NCBI GenBank assembly: GCA_020466095.1
Contig: CM035806.1
Location: 113,667,080-113,731,079, forward strand
Reading direction: 5' to 3'
Length of the DNA stretch: 64,000 nucleotides
From: Chlorops oryzae
Lineage: Eukaryota; Arthropoda; Insecta; Diptera; Chloropidae
Under the pieces are notes generated by a model that was given only the letters and a program-made list of their open reading frames with translations, was not told where the DNA came from and ran no database searches. The translations under genes and the position numbers were made by a program. This document shows, piece by piece, positions 1 through 11,100 of the stretch (its first letter is position 1; every line of letters starts with the position of its first letter).

Positions 1-1804
1 AATTACCTTTTAAACCAGCCTAATACGAAGAATATTGGATTCGTTTTTGGTATGTTATAATAATATGTTATAATTATTACCTTTTTTTAAAACTGAATTT
101 TGGGTTCCATCCCCTAACTGGCCAAATAATGACCCTAGTACAAACAAATAAATGTTCGAGTCAAATGCCGCAAACCTCAATCTATGACGAGTTTTTTGAG
201 ACTATAACCATTTAAATCGGTTAGTAGTTTCTATTCATAAAATTAATTCAAAACAAATATTTTTTGAAACGCATTATTCACTGTTTTCACGTTCGTTTCT
301 TAGGTCTTCGCATGTCTCTCTCGGTCTGTACTAGAGATGGGCACGGGCCTCAATTTTGAGGCCCGGCCCGGCCCGACCCGACCCGAAGCAGATTTTTCCG
401 GGCCTGTCCCGGCCCGGACCGGAAAATTTTCAAAGAGGCCCGGCCCGGCCCGAAAAAAATGATCAAAAAAAATTAGTTTGTAGTTGCAGTAGTAAGAAGT
501 TCTTCGACTATATAACAGAGTGTATTACATATAAACATATTTTTATTTTTTCTTCGACTACATAACTGAGTGTATTATATATAAAAGTAGTTTTTTTTTA
601 CATTTATTTTAGAAATATTAAAAATAGTGAGGATATAATCTTTCTGAAATATTTTGACGAAATTAGTGTTTTATATATAAGTACATACTTTTATAGCTAC
701 AAAATAAAGCAAAAGTCATTCAAATAGAAAAAAAAATAACTCAAAATTAAATTTAAGCTTAAAAAAAAGAGTCTCTTAAAAAAAAAATCATGAAATTAGA
801 AATCTCTCCAAGAATGAGAGATATAGATACAGATTACGACATCAGAAATTTTTGTTGTAAATGACTTTTTTGTTCCATTTTTCCCATGTTTGGGCTGCGA
901 CATCTTTGTTCTCCTGAGCCATTTTCAAAGCTGAGTTCTAATCAAAAACTTTTCACTTGCCGAAATAACGCAATGAAAGAAAACGGCCTTAAAAATGGCA
1001 TAGGAACACAGAGATGTCGTAGCCCAAACATAGAAAAAAAATTGAACAAATAACGTCATTTACAACTAAAACATTCTAATTTCGTGATCTGTATATCTAT
1101 CATTCTTGAAATCTCCCTACATATTTTTATTCCTTTACTCATCATCGAAAATGTAAGTCGGCTTTTACACAACCGTATAACTTCACTTGTGCTTCTATTC
1201 TCAAATCGAAAATCGGCCAATAATCGATATATGTAAAAGGCCGCAGATGAAATAAGTGCCTTTCCGATAAAAACATTGTTCAGTGCTTAATATGTAGCGG
1301 GCCTCTTTTCGGGCCTAAGGGCCTACGGGCCTGCGGGATTTCAACCTGAGGCCCGGGCCCGCACGGAAAAAGCCCGTTTTTGATTTTTTGGCCCGAAGCC
1401 CGTATTTTTTGACCTAGGCCCGGCGGGCCCCAGGCCCGGCCCGGCCCGTGCCCATCTCTAGTCTGTACGCATGGCTCTCTCGGTCTGTACGCATGCAAAG
1501 ACTCAAGAAACGAACGTGAAAACAGTGAATAATGCGTTTCAAAAAATATTTGTTTTGAATTAATTTTATGAATAGAAACTACTAACCGATTTTAATGGTT
1601 ATAGTCTCAAAAAACTCGTCATAGATTGAGGTTTGCGGCATTTGACTCGAACATTTATTTTTTTGTACTAGGGTCATTATTTGGCCAGTTAGGGGATGGA
1701 ACCCAAAATTCAGTTTAAAAAAAGGTAATAATTATAACATATTATTATAACATACCAAAAACGAATCCAATATTCTTCGTATTAGGCTGGTTTAAAAGGT
1801 AATT
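1..1804. mobile_element. Foldback (long inverted repeat) element, split by a hAT MITE
   Basis: The first ~320 bases reappear as the reverse complement at about 1485-1804, with only scattered mismatches, so the two ends fold into a long hairpin. The outermost bases read AATTACCTTTTAAACCAGCC on each strand. The left end coincides with the window edge, so the element may begin earlier. Without the hAT insertion (332-1460) and one 8-bp target copy it would be about 670 bp and nearly all palindrome. No transposase is encoded. The superfamily is unknown because the left target site is off the window. Confidence 0.85.
332..1460. mobile_element. hAT-type MITE with GGCCCG subterminal arrays
   Basis: The ends are inverted copies of TAGAGATGGGCACGGGCC, flanked by a perfect 8-bp direct duplication GTCTGTAC (324-331 and 1461-1468), the hAT hallmark. 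Just inside each end lies an array of GGCCCG-like units (about 360-450 and 1300-1448), giving two islands of very high GC in an AT-rich element. A second imperfect inverted repeat lies at about 805-930 and 1007-1120. Short open frames over the GC islands are Pro/Arg/Gly-rich artefacts. There is no transposase, so it is non-autonomous. The TIR matches the start of the hAT ends at 20070 and 63332, so an Ac-like hAT such as the remnant at 61977-63332 is the likely source of transposase (inference). Confidence 0.9.
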
Positions 1805-1914
1805 TTGTAAATTTTTCGAATATGCATGCTGAACATGCTCTTTCTTGTTCCTACGGCATCTATATTATAGATTGAAGTTCGTGAGGCATTTTTCTTTAAT
1901 TTAAGCCTAATTTT

Positions 1915-2400
1915 GTATGGGGACCCCCCTAACGAGAGGAGATAGAGGGTAGGTATGTTTGAAGAAAATGTTTGGGGTAAAAAAATATTGGGGGTCGGTC
2001 ATATATATCAGCCCCCTAGGAGGGGTTTGACTGTAGTAACGGCCATTTTGTATGAATTTTTGCTCAAATTAAGGTAGTTTTATATGGGAGCCCCCTTAAG
2101 GGGGGGAGATAGAGGTTAAGTATGTTCGGAGAAAATGTTAGGGGGACAAATTTAATGGGGGTCGGTCATACATTTGACTCCTCTAGGAGCACTCTGGGGC
2201 TAGTTAGGAAGATGGGGGGAAAAGTTTTTAAAAAATTATTTTTGTATGGGAGCCCCCTTAAGGAGGGGAGATAGGGGGTAGGTTTGTTCAGAAAAAATGT
2301 TCGGAGTAAAAAAATAATGGGGGTTGGCCATACGTTATATATCCGTAGGGGCGCCTTGTGGGGAGTTAAGGGCCGTTTCCTCTCTATTTTTGCCAATTTC
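1915..2400. repeat. Three diverged ~164-bp tandem units
   Basis: Units begin at about 1915, 2081 and 2243. Each starts with GTATGGGAGCCCCCTTAA or a variant, followed by a GGGGAGATAGAGGGTAGGT block, a GTTCGGAGAAAATGTT block and a GGGGGTCGGTCATA block. Divergence between units is substantial. The stretch 1805-2547 around it holds no supportable gene; frames here are broken or low quality. Confidence 0.7.
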
Positions 2401-2547
2401 CCAAACTTCAATTGAAAACTGCCACGGGTTCCCGCTATCCGATTGCTTCCAAATTTCTCACGTTTCTCCTCCATGTCCAATGGAACACTTCTGGACCCTG
2501 AGACCGATTGAAATTCCATTTCGGGAATTAAGAGCAGCCCTAATGTA

Positions 2548-4211
2548 CAGTGACTACCACTCAAAATGGCCCACCTGTTAAATCTTCATTGAAATGCCTA
2601 TATCTTGAAAAATATAACTGTTACAACAAAATTTTTTGAGAAACATAACAAATTTATTAAATTTTGAACATAAAAAACTTCACTTTATTCATTTCAAACA
2701 AAAAACTTGGAAGCTATAACAAAAATAAAAATATTCGCGCTAATTTCATGCGTCACTCAAAATGGCCCACTTTACATTAAAGCGGGATAACTAAAAAAAT
2801 TTCCTAAAATTTTTGGCTTTAATATTAAGTCGGATATCCTGTTCGTTAAATAACGGACTTTAGTCGGGTTGGAACGGATTGGACTAGTTTCTTTAAATTC
2901 CGCGGGTTAATTTTAACCCATACCGCTTTTAAGGCAGTTTCAAGGTATTTTATATTATTAATGTAATGTTTTTGGATTTGAATCTCAAATTTTTACTAAA
3001 ACTTCTCTTTAATGTTGAGATTGGATGCGTGTGGGGGCATCTGAAGCACTCTGGGACAATTTTTTAGTCACCATTTCTTGACGATTCCAGCAATATGCTC
3101 AGGCTCATTTGCTTAGTAGAAGTGATATGTCCCTGCTTTACCTAACTTCCGCGTGCTTTGGATTAAATCTTCTATTAATATTTTCGAATAGTGGTTTTTA
3201 ACCATATTTCCATCAATCAGGCATAGATTACCCACCTCAGCTGCCGAGCAAGGGGCCTAGACCAATACATCTACATGGTAGAATAGGTTTATCAGCGGAA
3301 AAGATAAGATTCGATCTTTCAAATTCGCTGACGCCTGCCAGATAAATGATTTAGAGTTCTGTTACAATGTAATTTTTGTCAAGAGCCGAAATATAACATA
3401 ATTAGATCGGATAGAGTAAATGTTTGGCGAAAACCGAAGGGTGAACTCAATGTAAAGCGTCTATTGCTTAGCATGGTGCCAGGCATGTTTTGGTCTGGGC
3501 CCCTTGCTCGGCAGCTGGGGTGGGTAATCTATGCCTGATCGATGGAAATATGGTTAAAAACCACTATTCGAAAATATTAATAGAAAATTTAATCCAAAGC
3601 GCGCGGAAGTTAGGTAAAGCATGGACATATCACTTCTACTAAGCAAATGAGCCTGAGCATATTGCTGGAATCGTCAAGAAATGGTGACGATAAAATTATC
3701 CCAGAGTGCTTCAGATGCCCCCACACTCATCTAATCTCAACATTAAAGAGGAGTTTTAATAAAAATTTGAGATTCAAATCCAAAAACATTACATTAATAA
3801 TATAAAATACCTTGAAACTGCCTTAAAAGCGGTATGGGTTAAAATTCACCCGCGGAATGTAAAGAAACTAGTCCAATCCGTTCCAACCCGACTAAAATCC
3901 GTTATTTAACGAAACGGATATCCGACTTAATATTAAAACCACAAATTTTTGGAAATTTTTTTAGTTATCCCGCTTTAATGAAAAGTGGGCCATTTTGAGT
4001 GACACATGAAATAAGCGCGAATATTTTTATTTTTGTTATAGCTTCCAAGTTTTTTGTTTGAAATGAATAAAGTTAAGTTTTTTATGTTCAAAATTGAATA
4101 AATTTGTTATGTTTCTCAGACAATTTTGTTGTAACAGTTATATTTTTCAATATATAGGCATTTCAATGAAGATTTAACAGGTGGGCCATTTTGAGTGGTA
4201 GTCACTGACTG
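2548..4211. mobile_element. Tc1/mariner-like foldback element, ~720-bp arms
   Basis: The left arm (2548 to about 3265) is the reverse complement of the right arm (about 3491-4211), with a ~225-bp non-repeated centre. The ends read CAGTGACTACCACTCAAAAT on one side and the same with a 4-bp CAGT repeat on the other. Both are flanked by TA (2546-2547 and 4212-4213), which fits Tc1/mariner target duplication. Arm identity is high but not perfect. No transposase frame is present, so this is a non-autonomous long-hairpin element. Confidence 0.88.
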
Positions 4212-4280
4212 TATGTATGTATGTATGTATGTATTTATTTATGTATGTATTTATGTATGTATGTATGTATGTATGGATGT
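4212..4280 (+). repeat. (TATG)n microsatellite
   Basis: TATG tetramers with a few TATT variants begin exactly at the right target site of the preceding foldback. A second short TATG cluster follows at about 4330-4360. Confidence 0.9.
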
Positions 4281-4365
4281 ATGGGCCTTCAATATATCAG
4301 TTATTAAATTCTTCTTTTTGCATAAAATATGAATGTACATATGCATGTATGTACGTATGCATCGT

Positions 4366-4552
4366 TAAATGGGAATTTTGTAAATGGGAGTTTTGTGGAT
4401 GGGAATTTTGTAAATGGGAATTGTGGAGATGGGAATTTTGTCATATGGGAATTTCGTAAAATGGGAATTTTTTAAAAATGGGCATTTTGTCATTGGACAT
4501 TTTGTAAATGGGAATTTAGTACCCTGTGAATTTTGTAAATGGGAATTTAGTA
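4366..4552 (+). repeat. AAATGGGAATTTTGT minisatellite
   Basis: About eleven degenerate copies of a 15-17 bp unit, AAATGGGAATTTTGT, occur head to tail. The last two are followed by AGTACC blocks. The array abuts a Helentron-like 3' end and may be that element's internal minisatellite. Confidence 0.8.
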
Positions 4553-4612
4553 CCGCTCCCGAGGAAAAGGTATGTGTGCAATCGGCTTAGCCGATGTAAG
4601 CTTCTTTACTTG
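4553..4612 (+). mobile_element. 3' end of a third Helentron-like family
   Basis: The hairpin ATCGGC-TTA-GCCGAT (4581-4595) is followed by TAAGCTTCTTTACTTGT. This is the same layout as the 3' ends of families A and B in this window (hairpin, short spacer, ACTTGT), but with a different stem. No matching TATACCC 5' end was found upstream, so the copy is probably 5' truncated or interrupted. Confidence 0.55.
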
Positions 4613-5220
4613 TTTTTGTTGTGAAAATAAATATATTGCAAACATTTAAAGTCATTTATCATTATCTTCTCCATGCCCAATTAAATAAAAAGAACACACT
4701 AAAGTAAAACATTTGATGCAACAAAATGTAGCATTCGACATGTAGCGTGCGACAGTGATTAAAATAAAATAAAAAACTAAACTGTTTAATATTTTTGAAT
4801 CAAATAAAAACCAGTTCTAAGATTCATCAATGTACAATATTACAAAATTAGTCGCATTAAAATATTGCCTCAAGCTTCGCTGAAATCAGAGGTTGAACTG
4901 TTCGCCTCAAAACTGACTTCTGTTTTTGTAGCGTGCGAATGCCTCAGTTTTGTGTAATTATCTTAAAAACGCACAATTTCCAGAAATTAATCTCAGCACC
5001 AATTACAGTGCTAGTCAAGAGCTATAACTTTCGCCTTTTGTCGAAATAAAAAAATGTTTTCGTATATCACCTTTTTCATTTTGATTGCGTGCGAATGTCG
5101 CGTTCGACATCATGGAAATTCCCATATGCAATATTCCAGCAACATTTCATTATTAATATTGGTAATGCAACACTGCTGCAACATTACAGCAATGTTAAAA
5201 TTTCAATATTACAGCTTTTA
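4613..5220. other. Unassigned AT-rich interval
   Basis: No convincing coding region or RNA gene is visible. TGTAGCGTGCGAATG-like words recur a few times. The short frames near 5054-5292 lack recognisable domains and good starts. Confidence 0.5.
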
Positions 5221-5973
5221 TGCTATGTTCTCACTATAGGGGTTAAGTTCTTAACCCGATACTTTAACTCAAAGCGTTCATATCAGCTTTGAGCGAGTTA
5301 GGGTTTACTAAAGTCATATGACCCAGCCGGAGAGTGGACTACTTCTGCACTACTTCCGAAGTGGTGAAAATTCATACTGCGGCTACTCGCATTACTAATC
5401 CTAACTGTTAATGAAATTTGTTAGAAGATGGCCACTGTTTTCATTACATGCATGCGATAATGTCCGGCTTGGGAGTTTGAAATATAAAAAACGCGCAAGG
5501 TATATCTGATATACTATATCATCGAGAAATTGCAAATAAAAATGGAATTCGCTTTATTAGAAATGGTTAAAGAAGCTGAAAAAGCCAAAGGAATATTGGA
5601 AGCAATAATATTAGAAGACCATTGCAATAACCGCAGGAACCAAAATAGATTAATGGAGCTAATGATGAAAGCGGCATCACAAAATGTTCCAAGACCTGTG
5701 ATCAAAATTAACATATCCAAACACATCCTTCACCTCTCATTTGCTGCACGGGAAAGCTTCCCTGTCAGTGCCGTATTAAATACAAACCCGGTTTTTGTAT
5801 TCGGTGTTAGCAAATGTAACTGAAATTTTCAAATGCAACTCTGCACTAACCTCAGAGTTAAATGTTAACCCGGGGTTTATTTTCGGGTTAGATGATTTTT
5901 TTTATATGCGTTTTGACATTTGAAACCCTGGGTTTCGCCGATAACCCTAACCCGGCCTAGTGAGAACATAGCA
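5221..5973. mobile_element. Inverted-repeat DNA element with GGGTTA subterminal motifs
   Basis: The ends are inverted copies of TGCTATGTTCTCACTA. Inside each end are several GGGTTA/TAACCC words (about 5238-5320 and 5850-5955). The flanks do not give a clean target duplication (TTTA on the left, TTTG on the right), so the superfamily is unresolved. It contains one small open frame at 5542-5823. It may be an internally deleted cut-and-paste transposon. Confidence 0.65.
5542..5823 (+). CDS. Small ORF inside the 5221-5973 element, possible transposase N-terminus
   Basis: A 93-residue frame starts MEFALLEMVKEAEKAKG. Its first ~45 residues are an acidic/leucine-rich amphipathic helix followed by an Arg/Asn-rich patch (NNRRNQNRL). 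Some PIF/Harbinger-type nucleases begin similarly, but no catalytic motif is present and the second half dissolves into the GGGTTA region. It could be an exon remnant left by internal deletion, or chance. I do not assign a function. Confidence 0.3.
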   Translation: MEFALLEMVKEAEKAKGILEAIILEDHCNNRRNQNRLMELMMKAASQNVPRPVIKINISKHILHLSFAARESFPVSAVLNTNPVFVFGVSKCN

Positions 5974-5976
5974 TTT

Positions 5977-6296
5977 GGGTGCTCCTTAATTTGAAAGTTG
6001 CGGAGCTACCTCGCTATTCGGTTCTAGTACCCAAAAAAAAAAAAAAATGATCTCATGGTTTTTAATTTTTTTTTTTTAGCTTCAGTGGTCGCTACCACGG
6101 TTCAAAGCTTGAAAAATGTTTTTTGCCAGCCTAAAAATCTATTAAATTAAAAAACAAAACGAAAACTTTTAATTTGCTGGTAGCGACCCCTAAAACTCAA
6201 TGTAAAAAAATATAAGCAGTTCGATTTTTAGGTAGCAGAATCGAATGGCAAGGTAGCCAACCAACTTTCAGAAAATCCGCAATCTAAGGAGCACCC
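5977..6296. mobile_element. Small MITE with GGGTGCTCC ends
   Basis: Outer inverted repeats GGGTGCTCCTTA / TAAGGAGCACCC enclose further inverted blocks (TTGAAAGTTG with CAACTTTC; GCTAGCTACC-like blocks). A central pair GGTCGCTACCAC / GCTGGTAGCGACC continues the hairpin. It is 320 bp and non-coding. The target duplication is not clear. Confidence 0.65.
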
Positions 6297-6920
6297 TAAA
6301 CATCATATAGACTGAACAATACCTCCATATTATTTGCTAAAGCGAAACTTTTCTTATTTCACTATCCAATTTCCATTTTATATTCTAATCCATCTCCATA
6401 AATAGCTACTACGGAAGTTCGAAATACATTGGTGTGGGAGTGACGAACCTTTGGATGTGGAAACCAGGCTGATAAATAAGCCGAGCGCACCAGTTTCAAT
6501 ACGACTGAAAGTACGATAAACCATTCATCAGAACACACTAGTACTTTACAATGCTAATTTCTCAAAGATGAAAATGTTTGCAATGTAAATTCACGAATTA
6601 ATTGGTTTTTGTGCTCCTGTTGAATACAAACGTTCAAATCCACAAAAGTCTTTCGCAAACTTCGATTAAATATGTATGTTTATTCTATTGATTGTATTCG
6701 AAGTTCAGTTAAATAGGTAAAGAAGTGAGTACATTTGGCTTTTGATATTGTGTACATGTGGTATAAATATATATACTTATATATATCTGGTAATATGGAA
6801 GAATAGCTTGAGTCGAGAAATGAGTTAATGGCTTGGGATGTTTAAGTTGGCCAGCGCTCATAATTGTGCTCAATCCATTTTCAAAAACCATGATTTGGTA
6901 AGAAGTTATTGCCGTTTGCT
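6297..6920. other. Unassigned AT-rich interval
   Basis: I see no coding region, RNA gene or recognisable repeat here, apart from a short TATATA tract near 6765-6790. Confidence 0.5.
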
Positions 6921-7938
6921 TTTTATACCCAGCGTAAGTAGGGTATATTAGTTTTGTGCGAATCTTGTAGTAGCCAGAACTAAGCTCCGTAGATATAGAC
7001 ATATGGGCAATTCCACAGAAATCGATGAGAAGAAAAAAAAATTTTTTTCGATTAAAGTTGGAAAAAAATATCAATAATAGTTGAACAGATCTATACGTTG
7101 CTGTCAAATTCATATAGTGCATCCTTTTTTCGCAATTGGACACGCGTGTTTTGTGAAAAGCTTAAATTATTCGAAGAAAAATGTCAAACGTCGAAAATTT
7201 TCCCAAGGTCAGCAAATAAAACATGTATATATTTTTCGATATATAACTAAGCCCAATTATGGTTAACAATCAAGAGCTTTAGATTAAGCTGGCAAAAGTA
7301 CGAAAAGTATAACTTTAAGCGACTCAGATAGTGTTGCATTTGGCCGCAAAGGTTGTGTAACATACCAACGCTAAATGCAACAAAGTTAGTGTCAAAGTAA
7401 AGCATGTCGATGAAATAAATGCTCTTTATTTTTTCCTCTAAGTATTCGAAATTGTTCAAAGAATACCGTTAAAAAAATTAAATTTGTGGATTATTTTTAA
7501 TTTTAAATAGCATTAAAAAGCTGTAACGTACCAACGCTTTCATGATTGTTAGCCTGACAAGGTACCGGTCGCAGTTTCAAATGTGCTAAGATCTATGTAA
7601 CTTGAAAATTAGTATGTACATTTTTTATTCGGGCATGTGATAGGATTCCCTTTTCCCCAAATTTTGGGGAAAGGGAATTTCGTTCCTTCAATATTTTGAA
7701 GAATGTATGGAAATTTTGAAAGAAATGACATTGTCAAAAACAAAAGAGCGGCTATACGATAAAATTTTCGAATTAAAAAATTTCGAACATATTTAAATTT
7801 CCGAGTATTTATTTCAATTTCCCGGGGATATGAAATCCCGGGAATCCAATCACACACCTGATTTTTTATATTTGTTGGATAGAAGTCTTTGATACGCACA
7901 AACCATCCAAACCATCAAAATTTCCCAAAGGGGGGTGC

Positions 7939-8073
7939 TGTTGAAAAATCATCCTGTTGGCAACCCTGTTTTGAACAACGTGTATGTGTGTATCGTAAAT
8001 TACTCTTTGTGTCATTCCGCATTCAACCTTCTTGAACGAAAGTCGTGTTTGTTTTCTTAAAATAAAACTATTA
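7939..8073 (+). repeat. 5' LTR of copia-type element
   Basis: Starts TGTTGAAAAATCATCC and ends AAAACTATTA, directly before the primer-binding site. It is 135 bp, about half the length of Drosophila copia LTRs. Confidence 0.93.
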
Positions 8074-8124
8074 GGTTATGTGACCAGTGTCGTTTTTACT
8101 GGCGTGAAAAAAAAAAGTTTTAAA

Positions 8125-11100
8125 ATGAGTTCTACGATTCTCCAAATCGATAAGTTGGACGAGCACAACTATGATTCCTGGAGCATCGTAATGCGAAGCG
8201 TGCTGATTCACAGTGGACTGTGGATATATACGAGTGGCGAATGTAAGTCTGAGGACGATCTGGAGTGGAGAGCTTCAGATGGAAAGGCGCTGGCGACGAT
8301 CATATTGGGTCTTAAGGTAACGCAGTTGAATTACGTGAAGCAGTGTCAGACGTCTTTGGAAGCGTGGGAAAAACTACGAGAAATCCATCAGCCGGCTGGA
8401 CCAATTCAAAAGGTAACGTTGTATAAAAAACTTTTGAATTTGGTTATGCCTGAGTCTGGTAACGTGGCTCAGCACATAAATGCATTCAGCAGCATTTCTG
8501 AGAAGCTGGCAGAGGCTGGCATTGAAATGCAGAAAGAGTTACTCGCGATTATTTTGCTCTCTAGTTTGCCAAAGAGCTATGAAAATTTTGTTATTGCTAT
8601 GGAAACGCGCGACGCATTGCCGGCGTACGAAACATTAAAAGCGAAACTTCTTGAAGAAGGAGAAAGAAGATTTCAAGCGAACCGAACAATCAGCGATTCA
8701 GTGGAAAGCCAACAAGCGTTAGGCGCGCGAACAAAACGGGGAGAAAAAGAGCAAAAGCAGAATAAAAATAACGAAAACAACACAAACCGATTTAAGGGGA
8801 AATGTTTTCTGTGCGACAAAAAGGGACACATGGCTCGTGAATGTCCGACGAAGAAAAAGAAAAAGGAAGACGGAGAAACTGCTTTGTCTGTTCTAGCAGC
8901 AGCTGATGTCGAGAAATTTGACGATTCGGTTTTCTACATCGATTCAGGCGCAACAACTCACTTTAGTTGTCGATCTGACTGGTTTGTAAACATGATAAAA
9001 TGTGAAGAAAAAATTGGCTTGGCTGGGGAACATTTTGTTGTTGCAAGAGGCAAAGGCGACATTCGAATTAAAGGGAATAACGGCATTCTTCGCTTGATTA
9101 ATGTTCTTTACGCACCCGATTTAAAGGGAAATTTTATTTCTGTGAGCAAAGTTGTCGAAAGAGGTTTTTCTGTGATTTTTGCAGAAAATCAAGCAGAATT
9201 AAAAGCAAAAGACGGTACAGTAGTCCTGAGAGCTTTTAAAGCAGGCAATTTGTTTATCTATAAACACAAAAACGAAATGTTATGCACCCTTAAAACAAAT
9301 ATGCAATGGCATTGCCGATATGGACACTTGAATTTCGAAAGCTTAAAGACATTATCGAGAAAAAATATGGTGAATGGTCTGAAATTTAACAGTGACGAAG
9401 ATCAAGTAAAGTGCAGAGTTTGTATGACTGGGAAAATACACGTTGCGCCATTTCCGAAATCGCAAACAGAATCAAAGGAGCTCCTTGACCTGATACACAG
9501 CGATGTATGTGGACCGATTGAAACGCAATCTTTGGGCGGCGCAAAATATTTTCTTACTTTCATTGACGATAAGTCTAGAATGATCTTTGTATATTTTTTG
9601 AAGGCCAAGTCTGAAGTTTTCGGAAAGTTCAAGATATTCAAAGCACGGGCTGAGCGGGAAACGGGTAAGACGATCAAGTACATTAGATCCGACAATGGCG
9701 GAGAGTATGTCAACAGGGACTTTGACGAATTTTTGCGTCAACACGGAATTCAGAGGAACTTGACTGTGGCGTACACTCCTCAACAAAACGGAGTAGCGGA
9801 GCGGGCGAATCGTACTTTGGTGGAGATGGCGCGTTGTATGTTGTTGCAAAGTGGTCTTTCAAAACACTTGTGGGCGGAGGCAATAAATACAGCTGCGTAT
9901 ATTCGGAATAGATCTAGTACAAGGGCGCTTGCAGAAATAACACCATACGAAGCTTGGTATGGACGTAAGCCGAATGTGAGCTATTTTCGAATCTTTGGAG
10001 CATGTGCTGTGGCCCTTGACAAAACTCGTAAAAGCAAGTTTTATGCGAAAGGCGATGAATATATCTTTGTCGGATATTCGTCGCAATCAAAAGCGTATCG
10101 GTTATACGAAAAATCTACTCATAAAGTTATCGAACGGCGTGATGTCTTATTTGATGAGAGTTCACGTGAAGCTGATGAAATAAAGTCGACCGATACTCTT
10201 ACGCTGAGCTATGATAACAGTGTCGAAAATTTCATCGAAATACAATCGGTTGAGCAGAATGTGGACAAATCAACTGTTGAAATTGATGATTTCCACACTG
10301 CTGATGAAGAAAGCACAACTGAGGAGGAAGTTGTGAATGAGACAAGCGAACGCAGAGGTCCAGGTAGACCGAAGATTCTGAGAGAAGGCAAAGTTGGACG
10401 ACCAAGGAAGCAGTATAATATGTTAAACAGAATAACATGTGATGAAGTACCTCAAACTGTTGCAGAGGCTTTAGCGAGTGAACGTTCAGACCATTGGCAA
10501 AGGGCAATGGAATCCGAGTACAAGTCGTTGCAGAAAAAGGAAACTTGGAGTTTGACAGATCTACCCGAAGGAAAAAAGGCGATCGGCAGCAAGTGGGTTT
10601 TTGCAGTTAAAAGAGGCGTAAATGGCGAGATTGTGCGGTATAAGGCGAGATTAGTTGCAAAGGGATGCAATCAGCGGTTTTGCATCGACTATAAGGAGAC
10701 CTTTTCACCGGTTGTACGCTACGCGACGATTCGACTGTTCTTAGCTATTGCTGTCAATCATAAAATGCACTTGCACCAGATTGACGTTATATCTGCGTAC
10801 TTGAATAGCGATCTTCAGGAGGAAGTCTTCATGGAACAGCCTCAATGTTTTGTTGACAAATCACACCCAAGAAAGGTTTTAAGGCTTCACAGGGCTATTT
10901 ACGGACTGAAGCAATCGGGTCGTGAATGGAATGTGAAGTTGGACGATGTCTTAAGAAGCATTGGTTTTTCTGCTTTCAACAGCGAGCCGTGTTTATACAA
11001 GATGTATGTAAAGGACGAACTCGTGATTGCGGCTGTCTATGTGGACGACATCATTATTGGTTGCGCGAGCAAGCAGATTTTACTGAATGTTAAATCCAGT

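Noticed and set aside
356..565. Pro/Arg/Gly-rich frame, and a similar one at 1280-1498
   Set aside because: Arises from GGCCCG arrays of a MITE; no start context or domain.
9402..10670. Several minus-strand frames opposite the copia gag-pol, and those opposite LINE ORF2 (46323-48155)
   Set aside because: Shadow frames of strongly coding sequence on the other strand.
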